DNA from: Clostridiales bacterium
Lineage (GTDB): Bacteria; Bacillota; Clostridia; Christensenellales; CAG-138
Direction of reading: 5' to 3'
NCBI GenBank assembly: GCA_012517905.1
Contig: JAAYUE010000069.1
Span: forward strand, 62,001 to 126,000
Length of the DNA stretch: 64,000 nt
The notes below the pieces were generated by a model that worked only from the letters and a program-made list of their open reading frames with translations, was not told the origin of the DNA and did no database searches. Numbering within the stretch: position 1 is the first letter of the stretch; every line of letters begins with the position of its first letter. Below, in pieces: positions 1-7,603 of this stretch. The position numbers and the translations under genes were made by a program.

Positions 1-99
1 GGGAACGCCGGCAATCTGCATGCAGCGCAGCAGATTTTGCCGCTGCGGATTGACATAGATGTCCAACTCCCGCTTTCCCGATAAAACGATGGTGTCCAT
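1..99 (-). CDS. Winged-helix transcriptional regulator, N-terminal fragment
   Basis: Only the first 33 codons lie in the window; the gene runs off the left edge. An ATG at 99 follows AAAGGAG at good spacing. The protein begins MDTIVLSGKRELDIYVNPQR and continues with a helix containing LLRCMQIAGVP. This resembles the N-terminus of clostridial winged-helix (ArsR-like) regulators, in which the segment leads into the DNA-binding domain; that is family recall from a short piece. The upstream promoter overlaps an inverted repeat, which would fit autoregulation. Effector and targets cannot be inferred. Confidence 0.5.
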   Translation of the reverse strand, partial: MDTIVLSGKRELDIYVNPQRQNLLRCMQIAGVP

Positions 100-128
100 A
101 CGATCGGCTCCTTTTATACAATACAGGC

Positions 129-158
129 ATTATAACGTTATAAATATTGTAACGTCAA
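129..158 (-). promoter_or_regulatory. Promoter with overlapping inverted-repeat operator
   Basis: Read on the minus strand, TTGACG (158-153) and TATAAT (134-129) are 18 bp apart, a near-consensus sigma-A promoter for the regulator starting at 99. An inverted repeat ACGTTA-N9-TAACGT occupies 135-155, between the two hexamers, and a 12-bp palindrome TATAACGTTATA (131-142) overlaps the -10. The placement suggests a repressor site, probably for the regulator itself (inference). Confidence 0.55.
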
Positions 159-180
159 GCGCGATATTGTGAACCGCAAT

Positions 181-218
181 AAAAAACGCCGTCCGATTGG
201 TTCGGACGGCGTTTTTTT
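181..218 (-). terminator. Terminator of infC-rpmI-rplT
   Basis: An 11-bp stem (186-196 with 202-212) has a 5-base loop and A/T runs on both sides, so it could work in both directions. It lies just beyond the rplT stop. Confidence 0.85.
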
Positions 219-235
219 GCTCAGATGCGATGCGT

Positions 236-592
236 TTATGCGCGGGCCTTGACGGCGATATCGACCAGTTCCTTGAAGGCGGCCATATCGGTGATGGCAA
301 GGTCGGCTAGGACTTTGCGGTTGATGTTGACGCCCGCGAGCTTGAGCCCGTTGATCAGGCGGCTGTAGGTCGTGCCGCAGATGCGCGCGCCCGCGTTGAT
401 ACGGGCGATCCAGAGGCGGCGATATTCGCGCTTTTTCAGCTTGCGGCCGACGTACGCGTACGCCATGGACTTCATCACCTGCTGGGATGCGGCGCGGTAT
501 TGCTTGCTCTTTGCGCCGTAGTAACCTTTGGCAAGCCGCAAAACCTTGCGGCGCTTCTTGACGGCGTTGACTGCTCTTTTAATTCTGGCCAT
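236..592 (-). CDS. rplT: 50S ribosomal protein L20
   Basis: The 118-residue protein has the length and sequence of bacterial L20: a basic N-terminus beginning [18 protein letters not shown], then [12 protein letters not shown] and a core with [14 protein letters not shown]20 binds 23S rRNA early in large-subunit assembly and in many bacteria represses its own operon. It is the last gene of infC-rpmI-rplT, 14 bp after rpmI, with a strong terminator behind it. The start has a GGAGG-type ribosome site. Confidence 0.98.
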   Translation of the reverse strand: MARIKRAVNAVKKRRKVLRLAKGYYGAKSKQYRAASQQVMKSMAYAYVGRKLKKREYRRLWIARINAGARICGTTYSRLINGLKLAGVNINRKVLADLAITDMAAFKELVDIAVKARA

Positions 593-606
593 AGTTCATT
601 TCCTCC

Positions 607-804
607 TCAGTCGTACGGCAACAGCTTACGGATCTTCTTTGCTTCGACATCGGCGATGAAGCCGGTCTGGCGAAGGCCGCGCAGGCGCTTGGTGGACTTT
701 TTGGTCAGAATATGGCGCTTATATGCCTTACTACGCTTGATCTTACCGGATTTTGTGAGGGAGAAGCGTTTTGCCGCTCCACGATGGGTCTTAATCTTTG
801 GCAT
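607..804 (-). CDS. rpmI: 50S ribosomal protein L35
   Basis: The protein is 65 residues, the usual size for L35. It starts [14 protein letters not shown] and ends IRKLLPYD, both typical of the family. It is very basic, as expected for a protein packed inside the 50S subunit. It sits between infC and rplT in the order conserved across bacteria, and an AGGAGG motif precedes the ATG. No anomalies are seen. Confidence 0.98.
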   Translation of the reverse strand: MPKIKTHRGAAKRFSLTKSGKIKRSKAYKRHILTKKSTKRLRGLRQTGFIADVEAKKIRKLLPYD

Positions 805-851
805 GGGTCGGTTCCTCCTGGTTCTTTCTTTTCCTGCGTTAATAGTTCGCG

Positions 852-1373
852 TTATTTCTTTTCACTCTTCGGAGCGAGAATCATGAACAAGCTTCTGCCT
901 TCCATCTTGGGCGCGCGTTCTTTGATGGCGCTGTCGCCAAGCATTTCAAAGAAGCGATCCATCACGTCCATGCCGATCTCGTTGTGCGTGATCTGGCGGC
1001 CGCGGAAGCGGATGGACACCTTGACCTTGTCACAGTCGGCAAGGAACTTGACGGCCTGCTTGGCCTTGATCTCCATATCCCGCACGTCGATGGTTGCGGA
1101 GAGACGGATCTCCTTGAGTTCGATGATCTTCTGATTCTTGCGCTGTTCCTTCTCGCGCTTGCTCATCTCAAAACGGTATTTGCCGTAGTCCATGAGCTTG
1201 CAGACGGGGGGAACGCTGTTGGGTGCGATCTTGACGAGGTCCAGTTCGCGTTCGTCGGCCATTTTCTGCGCCGTGCGGACATCCACGATGCCGAGCTGGT
1301 CGCCATTTTCGCCGATTAAGCGGACCTGGGGGTCACGGATCTCTTCATTGATCATCAATTCCGTGATAGCGAT
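852..1373 (-). CDS. infC: Translation initiation factor IF-3, probable ATC start
   Basis: IF-3 keeps the 30S subunit dissociated and proofreads start-codon choice. The sequence shows the N-domain signature [14 protein letters not shown], a basic linker ([12 protein letters not shown]) and the C-domain ending in [12 protein letters not shown]. No ATG is well placed: the strong GGAGG at the end of the leader is 9 bases before ATC at 1373-1371, giving 173 residues, the normal length. Rare AUU/AUC starts are a known IF-3 feature and the basis of its autogenous control. The in-frame ATG further down would remove conserved N-terminal residues. First gene of the operon with rpmI and rplT. Confidence 0.93.
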   Translation of the reverse strand: MAITELMINEEIRDPQVRLIGENGDQLGIVDVRTAQKMADERELDLVKIAPNSVPPVCKLMDYGKYRFEMSKREKEQRKNQKIIELKEIRLSATIDVRDMEIKAKQAVKFLADCDKVKVSIRFRGRQITHNEIGMDVMDRFFEMLGDSAIKERAPKMEGRSLFMILAPKSEKK

Positions 1374-1395
1374 GGCAGAACACCTCCATAAATCA

Positions 1396-1430
1396 TAAAA
1401 ATAGTGGGCGCAAGTCAGATTGCGCCCACA
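1396..1430 (-). promoter_or_regulatory. Attenuator hairpin in the infC leader
   Basis: On the minus strand a perfect 10-bp stem (GTGGGCGCAA pairing with TTGCGCCCAC) is followed by TATTTTTAT, ending about 15 bases before the infC ribosome site. An intrinsic-terminator-like element inside an infC 5' leader matches the L20-controlled attenuation known in Bacillota. That L20 is the ligand here is inferred from homology of arrangement. Confidence 0.7.
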
Positions 1431-1601
1431 GTACAAAATCCAGTCGAATGCGATCGGTTGTTGCTACCGTGCCTGGCTTGCTGCCGGCAGGTGAGAAGCG
1501 GGCGCTTCTGCTTGAACATAACTATTATATGGACTGGACCGCGTCATGTCAAGCAGAAATCGCCTGAATATGCGTTATTTTTGCAAAACGCGCCGGTTTT
1601 C

Positions 1602-3128
1602 TCAGTCGTCCGCGCCCTGCATGGCCTCGAGCTTGGACTGCGGCTTGCCGGGCTTGCTGTCGCCGTACTTGGTCAGCGCGACCGGGATGATGGCGAGGCC
1701 CACAAAGATCGCCGCATAGGGAAAGAGCGTGTTGTAACCGACGTACTGGAGCAGATAGCCAGAAACGATCGGCGTGACGATCTGCGCGGCCATCGAGCAG
1801 GTGTAGTAATAGCCGGTGTATTTGCCGACGTTGCCGTAGCGCGAAATCTCCCAGACCATCGGGAAGGTGTTGACCGTGACCGCCGCCTGCGCAAAGCCGA
1901 CCGCGGCAAACATGACGTACAGCGCGGGCGTAAACGTGCGCGCGCCGATCGCGCCGAAGATGAAGCACGCAACGGCGATGACGAGGCCGATGACGATGGT
2001 CTTCTTGCGGCCGATGCGGGAGGCCAGGAAACCGATCGGCAGATAGGAGATGATGGCGGCGCCGGTTGCGACCAGTAGACAGTTGGCGACGTGCTCGAGG
2101 CCGGAGGCCCACATCTTCGTCGCGAACTTGCTGAACGCCGTCGTCACCGCGTTGTAGCCGAAGAACCAGAGCGTGATCGTAGCGAGGATCAAAAGCAGGC
2201 TTGTACGGACGGCCGGGGGCAGCTTTTCCTTGCCGTCCACCTCGACGGCCTTGCCCTGATCGTCGTCTTCGGAGACGCCGTAGTTGATGTCCCGCATTTC
2301 CTGCACGTACTTATGCTCCGGCACCGTCAGCGCAACGGTCAGCGCCGCGAGCAGCATCAGCACGCCGACCGCGAGGAAGAGATAGAGATACTCCCGCTGC
2401 CCGGTTACGCTCTCGCGCACGAGCAGATTGATCGCCACCAGCGAAAACGCGCCGCCGACCGCGCCCATGAGGTTGATGATGGCGTTACCTTTGCTGCGCA
2501 GCGGCTTTGGCGTTACGTCCGGCATGAGCGCCACGGCGGGGGAGCGGTAGGCGCCCATGAAGATGAGCAGGATGCCCAGCGCGGCGCCGAAGAAGAGCAG
2601 CCCGAGAAAATGCTCGGCAAACTGCAGCACGGCCATGGACAGCACGGCGCCGATCGTGCCGAAGAGGATATACGGAATGCGGCGGCCGAGCTTGGCGGCG
2701 GCGCGCGCGAGCGACGTCATCAGCGGCAGCACGACGAGCGCCGCGGCGCAGATGCTCGCGAGAATTTCGCAGATCAGCTCGATGGTGCCGAGCGAACCGG
2801 AGATCCACGGCAGGCTTGCCGCGAGCCACGCGGACGTTGCGGCCGAGCCGGTCAAAAAGCTGATCGCCCCGGTGACGAGTCCCGCGCCCAGCATTGCAAA
2901 CCAGACCCATTTCGGCGCGCGGTTGCCGTCGCTGACCGAACCAAACAGCGGCAGCAAGAAGAGCGCTACGACGTTGTCCAGGCCCATGATGATGCCCGCC
3001 GGGCCGTCCGGCAGCAAGTAAGTATCCCGCAGAATCAGCGGAATGATGGTGTCGTACATCTGCCAGAACGCGCTGATGGAAAGGAACGCGAAACCGACGA
3101 GGAACGTTCGCTTATAATTCAGTTTCAT
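1602..3128 (-). CDS. MFS transporter, SLC45/sugar-cation symporter-like
   Basis: A 508-residue polytopic membrane protein with about 12 predicted transmembrane segments and an internal hydrophilic loop around the middle. It has a major-facilitator layout; the segment GAYRSPAVALMPDVTPKPLR after TM4 resembles SLC45 and related sugar-symporter proteins. The ATG at 3128 was chosen because GGAG precedes it and the next residues lead straight into TM1; the frame stays open 28 codons further with no ribosome site. It stands alone, divergent from the phosphodiesterase gene. A sugar or glycoside substrate is plausible but not shown. Confidence 0.8.
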   Translation of the reverse strand: MKLNYKRTFLVGFAFLSISAFWQMYDTIIPLILRDTYLLPDGPAGIIMGLDNVVALFLLPLFGSVSDGNRAPKWVWFAMLGAGLVTGAISFLTGSAATSAWLAASLPWISGSLGTIELICEILASICAAALVVLPLMTSLARAAAKLGRRIPYILFGTIGAVLSMAVLQFAEHFLGLLFFGAALGILLIFMGAYRSPAVALMPDVTPKPLRSKGNAIINLMGAVGGAFSLVAINLLVRESVTGQREYLYLFLAVGVLMLLAALTVALTVPEHKYVQEMRDINYGVSEDDDQGKAVEVDGKEKLPPAVRTSLLLILATITLWFFGYNAVTTAFSKFATKMWASGLEHVANCLLVATGAAIISYLPIGFLASRIGRKKTIVIGLVIAVACFIFGAIGARTFTPALYVMFAAVGFAQAAVTVNTFPMVWEISRYGNVGKYTGYYYTCSMAAQIVTPIVSGYLLQYVGYNTLFPYAAIFVGLAIIPVALTKYGDSKPGKPQSKLEAMQGADD

Positions 3129-3268
3129 TTGCTTTTCTCCGATTTCATAAGATGATTTCAGACGGGAAAGCGCGGGATACTTCGCCGCGGTGTTATATAC
3201 ATGGTAGCGCAATTATCGTATAATAACAATACAAATCGACGTAAAAAATAGACCGGAGGATGGATATC

Positions 3269-4087
3269 ATGTGGATTGCACTGGCGGCGCTGCTGGTTTT
3301 GGCGACGCTGTGGCTGATGCTGATCATGCCCGCGCGAAGCACAAAAACGCAGCGCGCGCCATTTCAAAACCGCTGTTTTGCGCACCGGGGGCTCTTCGCC
3401 GCGGACCAGAGCGTGCCGGAAAACTCGCTCGACGCGTTTCGCGCGGCGGTCGACGCGGGCTATGGCGTGGAGCTGGACGTGCAGCTCACGCGCGACAAGC
3501 AGGTGGTTGTGTTTCACGACGATACCCTGACGCGCGTCTGCGGAGTGGATGCGCGCGTGGACGCGTATACGCTCGAAGAGCTGAAAGCCATGCCGCTGTT
3601 TGGAACAAGCGAACGCATTCCGCTCTTTACGGACGTGCTGGCGGTGCTGGATGGGAAGATCCCCGTGATCGTGGAGCTCAAGAGCGGCGGGGACTGGAAG
3701 ACGCTCTGCGAAAAGACGCTGGCGCTGCTGCGCGGTTATGCGGGAGACTACTGCGTCGAGAGCTTTCATCCGCTGCTCGTGCGCTGGTTTTACAAAAATG
3801 CGCCGGATATCCTGCGCGGACAGCTCTCCGAGGCGGCGCGGTATTCCAGAGCGTATATGCCGCTGTACCAGACGGTTCTCATGAGCAGGCTGCTGACCAA
3901 CATACTCGTGCATCCGCAGTTCGTCGCTTACCGGATCGGCCCCAAGTGCCTCTCCGCGCGTATCAGCGAGGCGCTGGGCGCCATGCGCGTCGCGTGGACG
4001 GCGCGCCCGACGGACGACCATATGCGGCTTACGCGGCGTAATGACGCGATCATCTTCGAACACTATCGACCCGAGCCACATTTTTAG
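3269..4087 (+). CDS. Membrane-anchored glycerophosphodiester phosphodiesterase
   Basis: A 272-residue protein with one N-terminal transmembrane segment (residues about 3-20) and a GDPD TIM-barrel domain. Visible signatures are FAHRGLFAADQSVPENSLDAF, with the catalytic HRG and metal-binding E, then VELDVQLTRDKQVVVFHDD carrying the second acid pair and histidine. The family hydrolyses glycerophosphodiesters to glycerol-3-phosphate and an alcohol. The ATG at 3269 is preferred because GGAGG at 3255-3259 lies directly against the upstream ATG at 3260. Single gene followed by a terminator. Confidence 0.92.
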   Translation: MWIALAALLVLATLWLMLIMPARSTKTQRAPFQNRCFAHRGLFAADQSVPENSLDAFRAAVDAGYGVELDVQLTRDKQVVVFHDDTLTRVCGVDARVDAYTLEELKAMPLFGTSERIPLFTDVLAVLDGKIPVIVELKSGGDWKTLCEKTLALLRGYAGDYCVESFHPLLVRWFYKNAPDILRGQLSEAARYSRAYMPLYQTVLMSRLLTNILVHPQFVAYRIGPKCLSARISEALGAMRVAWTARPTDDHMRLTRRNDAIIFEHYRPEPHF

Positions 4088-4099
4088 CGACAACACGGG

Positions 4100-4127
4100 A
4101 AAACCTGACAGCTTTCTGTCAGGTTTT
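4100..4127 (+). terminator. Terminator after the GDPD gene
   Basis: A 12-bp perfect stem AAAACCTGACAG / CTGTCAGGTTTT with a 4-base loop ends in TTTTCTTGTTT. Confidence 0.85.
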
Positions 4128-4190
4128 CTTGTTTATACTGAAACCGAAATCTAAAACACGCAGCGGATGCGGGACAGGGGAGCGAAACGC

Positions 4191-4829
4191 ATGGAACAGC
4201 CATTTGATTTTATCAGGGAGCAAAAGCAACTCTATCAACCGAAGACGACGCCGGGCATCGTCGACGTGCCGGAGTTGACGTTTTTCGCTGTGGACGGCGC
4301 GGGCGATCCGAACGAAGAGGACGGCGCATATGTAACAGCGCTGCGGCTGCTCTACGCGCTGAGCTATACTGTGAAGATGAGCGACAAGGGCAAGCACCGG
4401 CTCCCGGGATTCTTTGCCTATCGCGTGCCTCCGCTGGAAGGCTTCTGGCAAATGGCGAACGGACAGCCGGGCGTTGATTACGAAAACAAAGCGGCCTTCG
4501 AGTGGACGGCCGTCATTCGCCAGCCGGATTTTGTGGACGAGGCGGCGTTCGGCTGGGCCTGCGACGAGGTGCGGCGAAAGAAGGAGATCGACGCCGCGTC
4601 CGCCCGGCTGATGCGATATCGCGAAGGGCTTTGCGTGCAGTGCATGCACATCGGCCCCTACGACGCGGAGCCGGCGACTGTCGAGCGGATGGAGGCGTAT
4701 CTTGCGGCAAACGGATATCGCAGCGACCTCGGCGAGCGGCGGCATCATGAAATCTATCTTGGCGATCCCAGACGCACCGCACCGGAGAAGCTCAAGACGA
4801 TCCTCCGCCACCCTGTGGTGAAGTTGTAA
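4191..4829 (+). CDS. GyrI-like small-molecule-binding domain protein
   Basis: A 212-residue soluble protein resembling stand-alone GyrI-like proteins: it opens with FDFIREQKQLYQPKTTPGIV, has the FFAVDGAGDPN strand typical of this group, and later QCMHIGPYDAEPATV, the usual GyrI-like motif. Such domains bind hydrophobic or cationic small molecules and occur alone or fused to AraC/MerR regulators; no DNA-binding domain is present here. The ATG at 4191 follows GGGGAG at good spacing. It precedes a long gene-poor stretch. Confidence 0.85.
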   Translation: MEQPFDFIREQKQLYQPKTTPGIVDVPELTFFAVDGAGDPNEEDGAYVTALRLLYALSYTVKMSDKGKHRLPGFFAYRVPPLEGFWQMANGQPGVDYENKAAFEWTAVIRQPDFVDEAAFGWACDEVRRKKEIDAASARLMRYREGLCVQCMHIGPYDAEPATVERMEAYLAANGYRSDLGERRHHEIYLGDPRRTAPEKLKTILRHPVVKL

Positions 4830-4910
4830 CGCAAGATCTATGTGCACCTGCTCAGGGACTATTAACAAAACCGCGCCAAGCGATCCAGGCGCAATCGCAA
4901 AAAACAAGAA

Positions 4911-5162
4911 GCCCAATATACGGAGGTTTTTTCCAACAGAAAAGCCGCACAAAAATAAACCTGATCAGCACGATATACGCCAAAAATCAAAAGCCCCAAT
5001 ATAAAGCGAGGCTTTTCCAACAGAAAAGCCGCACAAAAATAAACCTGATCAGTACAATATAACACCAAAAATCAAAAGCCCCAATATAAAGCGAGGCTTT
5101 TCCAACAGAAAAGCCGCACAAAAATAAACCTGATCAGTACGATATAACACCAAAAATCAAAA
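4911..5162. repeat. Tandem array of three 82-85 bp repeats containing a terminator-like hairpin
   Basis: Three near-identical units begin at about 4911, 4993 and 5078. Each carries AAAAGCC...GGCTTTT, able to form a 7-bp stem, followed by a shared segment GCACAAAAATAAACCTGATC. Units differ by a few substitutions; the first is the most divergent. The array runs directly into the longer hairpin at 5155-5192, which ends in the same GGCTTTT arm, so the units probably arose by duplication of that 3' element. The short reading frames across the array are repeat artefacts. Confidence 0.85.
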
Positions 5163-5192
5163 GCCCCCGCTTTTCAGCGGAGGCTTTTGATT
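5155..5192. terminator. Long hairpin closing the repeat array
   Basis: AATCAAAAGCC (5155-5165) pairs perfectly with GGCTTTTGATT (5182-5192), with an inner CCGC/GCGG extension. The A/T-rich arms make it a candidate bidirectional terminator. Confidence 0.6.
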
Positions 5193-5504
5193 GGGATGGG
5201 ATGGGAGGTAATATTGGGGGTCTGTCTGTCTGTGTCCTTGCTCTGAAGATAATGTACTCCATGCTTGTGGAATTGCAATGGATAGAAAGTGAACTTCCTG
5301 TTACACGCAAAATTGTCGTCTGCCGATGAGAATTTCGATGGATTACCACCCCGAAAATCCGGTTTGCCGCAGTCGGAACAAACGTCCCAAAACCGACAAA
5401 AACAAAGCGAAGATGCACGACAGTTTCGGGAAAACAAATCACGATTTCATCAAATACGCGTCAGAAGCACAGGACTATTTCGAGTACAAAAGAGAAAAAA
5501 CGTC
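5193..5504. other. Gene-free stretch before tRNA-Val
   Basis: About 310 bp with lower GC than the flanks. The short open frames have neither ribosome sites nor recognisable products. Nothing else is seen except the tRNA promoter at its right edge. Confidence 0.5.
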
Positions 5505-5532
5505 TTGCTTTTTCATCCTCCATGTGTATAAT
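5505..5532 (+). promoter_or_regulatory. Promoter of tRNA-Val
   Basis: TTGCTT and TATAAT are 16 bp apart, and the -10 ends 13 bp before the first tRNA base. Confidence 0.6.
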
Positions 5533-5545
5533 AATATGTGCACTC

Positions 5546-5622
5546 GGGGTTATAGCTCAGCTGGTCAGAGCGCTACGTTGACATCGTAGAGGTCGTTGGT
5601 TCGATCCCAACTAATCCCACCA
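5546..5622 (+). tRNA. tRNA-Val (anticodon GAC), CCA encoded
   Basis: The acceptor arms GGGGTTA and TAATCCC pair with one G-U. The D-arm is TAGCTCAGCTGG, the anticodon stem CTACG/CGTAG holds loop TTGACAT (anticodon GAC), and the T-arm is GTTGG TTCGATC CCAAC. The discriminator A is followed by encoded CCA. Confidence 0.95.
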
Positions 5623-5635
5623 CCTTCAAAATTGA

Positions 5636-5810
5636 GAATCCTGCGGTGTGCGTTACGTTTTCGGTTATAAACCCACAGAGTGACTTCGGGAGCGTTCGTT
5701 GGGAAGACAAGATCAAGCCCGTTGCGAATGGGAAGATCGCGGCGATCACGGCGTACCCACCTGCCGAGAGGCGGGTATTATAACAAAGGCGAACGGCACT
5801 TCGGGATACT
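5636..5810 (+). ncRNA. ssrS: Probable 6S RNA
   Basis: About 175 nt between two tRNA genes with no open frame. The ends form a long closing stem: ATCCTGCGGTGTGCGTT (from 5638) pairs with GAACGGCACTTCGGGAT (to 5807), with few mismatches. Inside are unpaired blocks such as TATAAACCCACAGAGTGACT and TATTATAACAAAGGC flanking paired regions, the rod-with-central-bubble layout of 6S RNA, which sequesters sigma-A RNA polymerase. The call rests on fold layout and remembered clostridial 6S features; a covariance search was not possible. Another structured RNA is the alternative. Confidence 0.6.
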
Positions 5811-5828
5811 CTAGATTCAATTGCATAT

Positions 5829-5902
5829 TGCGGAATTGTGTAATGGTAGCACCTACGACTCTGACTCGTATTGTCTAGGTTCGAGTCCTAGTTCCGCAGC
5901 CA
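5829..5902 (+). tRNA. tRNA-Gln (anticodon CTG), CCA encoded
   Basis: The acceptor TGCGGAA pairs with TTCCGCA; the D-arm has TGTAATGGTAGCA; anticodon stem TACGA/TCGTA holds loop CTCTGAC (anticodon CTG); the T-arm is CTAGG TTCGAGT CCTAG. Discriminator G, then CCA. Confidence 0.95.
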
Positions 5903-5904
5903 AG

Positions 5905-5936
5905 AAAAAGCCCTTTTGAGGGGCTTTTTTGTTTTT
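5905..5936 (+). terminator. Terminator after tRNA-Gln
   Basis: AAAAAGCCC and GGGCTTTTTT form a stem followed by further T residues. Just beyond it, three copies of a CTTGCCG motif lie at about 5971-6001. Confidence 0.8.
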
Positions 5937-6029
5937 ATAGTATCGTACAATAACGCAGGGAAATGAGATGTTTCTTGCCGATTTCTTGCCGGAATCTTGC
6001 CGTGGAATTTTAGGATGGGAAGAGGATGA

Positions 6030-6178
6030 CTACTCGTCATCCTCTTCATCACCAAGAACATAGTCTGATGAGTAAACTTGATCTGAGGAAAGAGACTGAC
6101 GGAATTCAGTCGCGACCATTGTCTTATTAAATGATGCTGTGGGTTCAAGTTCGTTTACGATCTGTTCCAATTCGTCAA
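6030..6178 (-). pseudogene. Possible C-terminal fragment of an unidentified protein
   Basis: On the minus strand about 49 codons read as a plausible acidic C-terminus: LDELEQIVNELEP, then Ser/Thr-rich sequence, ending VLGDEEDDE and a TAG stop. Immediately upstream the same frame crosses into antisense of the epimerase remnant, so the join at about 6175 looks like a deletion or recombination junction. The family is not recognised, and the fragment could be chance. Confidence 0.3.
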
Positions 6179-6853
6179 GCCTGCCGCCATTCATATGACA
6201 ATGGAGCACGTGGCGTAGAACACCTTGTTTACGCCTCGAGTTCGTCTGTTTACGGAACGAATGAAAAGGTGCCGTATTCGACGGAAGATAAAGTTGACAA
6301 TCCCGTTTCGCTGTATGCTGCCACAAAGAAATCAAACGAGCTGATGGCGCATGCGTATTCGAAATTGTACAAGATTCCTTCGACCGGGCTGCGGTTCTTT
6401 ACTGTTTACGGCCCAATGGGGCGGCCGGATATGGCATACTTTGGCTTTTCCGACAAAATGGTAAGGGGAGAAAAAATACAGATCTTCAATTATGGGGATA
6501 TGAAACGGGATTTTACCTATATTGATGATATCGTGACCGGTGTGATCAGCGTGATAGGCAAGCCTCCCGCTGAAACCAAGGACGGAGCGCCATACAAAAT
6601 CTATAATATCGGCAACAATAGTCCGGAAAGCCTGTTGTATTTTGTCGAAACACTTGAGCAATGTCTGATGAGCGAAGGGATCATCGACCATCCTGCCGAG
6701 AAGGAGTTCCTTCCGATGCAACCGGGAGACGTATATCAAACGTATGCCGATGTCGATGCGTTGGTGCGGGATTTCAGATTTAAACCCGATACGAGCCTGA
6801 AAGATGGCCTCGCCCGGTTTGCAGGGTGGTACAAAGAGTATTACAAGTTTTGA
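6173..6853 (+). pseudogene. NAD-dependent epimerase/dehydratase, N-terminally truncated
   Basis: About 227 codons match the C-terminal two-thirds of CapI-type UDP-glucuronate 4-epimerases (extended SDR): HLVYASSSSVYG, the catalytic YAATK (Y-x3-K), GLRFFTVYGPMGRPDMA, RDFTYIDDIV and the C-terminal GWYKEYYKF. The N-terminal Rossmann half with the GxxGxxG nucleotide-binding motif is missing: homology begins abruptly at about RQACRHSYDNG near 6173, and the codons before it are unrelated. Without the cofactor site it cannot be an active epimerase. Lower local GC and the adjacent tRNA-Gln suggest a remnant of a transferred surface-polysaccharide locus. Confidence 0.85.
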
Positions 6854-7051
6854 TCACTGTTGCTGTGAAAACCGGAGGGAAAATCCACCGAGGGAACTGC
6901 GATTGCGAGATTCGGTTGGGAGGACTTTCTATTGAGGCATGCATTTCTTAGCGCATCGAGTGCCAAAAGTGTTATGATACATAGAAGCTGCCGTAGATGT
7001 TGACCGGGCTGAAGTCCCCGCTGACCTAAGGACTGTTTTTGAGGTGAAATA

Positions 7052-7603
7052 TTGTTTTTCAAGCGAAACGCCCATAGTGTCCTCATCCTCCTGATCGCGC
7101 TCATGCTGTTATTCATATGGTCGAACTCGCTTGCGGGAAGTCGGCAATCCAATGCATGCAGCGGGTGGGTGGAGCGTTGGCTCAAGCCGCTGATCAATCC
7201 GGAGGGGAGAATCCCGGAGAAGACGTTTGATTACGGGGTTCGAAAAGCGGCGCATATAATCGAATATGCGATTCTGGGCGCATTGCTGGTATGGATCACG
7301 GGAGCCATGGAACACCGAAATGTATGGCTGCTGCTGTTTATGGTGCTTATCGCAGCGGTGATCGATGAGACCATTCAGGTGTTCACCGGAAAGACGAGTC
7401 AGGTGCAGGACATTTGGCTTGACTGTTTCGGCGCGGGGGCGGGGATGCTGGCTGCATCTTGCGGCATCAAGGTGCGGCGGAAGCGCAAAAAAGGCATGGA
7501 ACCGGCAAGCTTATTGCCGGAAAATCGATTGAAGAAACCATATCACACGGGCGAAAAGCAGATGGGTGGATCAAAGAATGCGGCGGACGATGAAAATGCG
7601 TAA
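7052..7603 (+). CDS. VanZ-family membrane protein (1)
   Basis: 183 residues with a TTG start at 7052, placed after GAGGTG. The VanZ fold is visible: an N-terminal TM with LLFIWSNSLAGSRQSN, then RKAAHIIEYAILG, a third TM, DETIQVFTGKTSQVQDIWLD, and a last TM. VanZ proteins give low-level teicoplanin resistance in enterococci, but most chromosomal relatives have no proven role. A basic tail (RRKRKK and beyond) extends past the core. It overlaps the next gene, a second VanZ homolog, suggesting tandem duplication and translational coupling. Confidence 0.9.
   Translation: MFFKRNAHSVLILLIALMLLFIWSNSLAGSRQSNACSGWVERWLKPLINPEGRIPEKTFDYGVRKAAHIIEYAILGALLVWITGAMEHRNVWLLLFMVLIAAVIDETIQVFTGKTSQVQDIWLDCFGAGAGMLAASCGIKVRRKRKKGMEPASLLPENRLKKPYHTGEKQMGGSKNAADDENA

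Noticed and set aside
1602..3155. Long open frames antisense to the transporter gene
   Set aside because: High-GC coding bias leaves the opposite strand open; the frames lack ribosome sites and recognisable domains. The same applies to many antisense frames elsewhere, such as over the FdrA/DUF1116 and fumarase/purA genes.
4911..5162. CRISPR array
   Set aside because: The 82-85 bp units are contiguous near-identical tandem copies with no unique spacers and no cas genes nearby.
5193..5545. Short protein genes before tRNA-Val
   Set aside because: Frames of 80-100 codons on both strands have no ribosome site and unnatural composition; one runs into the tRNA itself.
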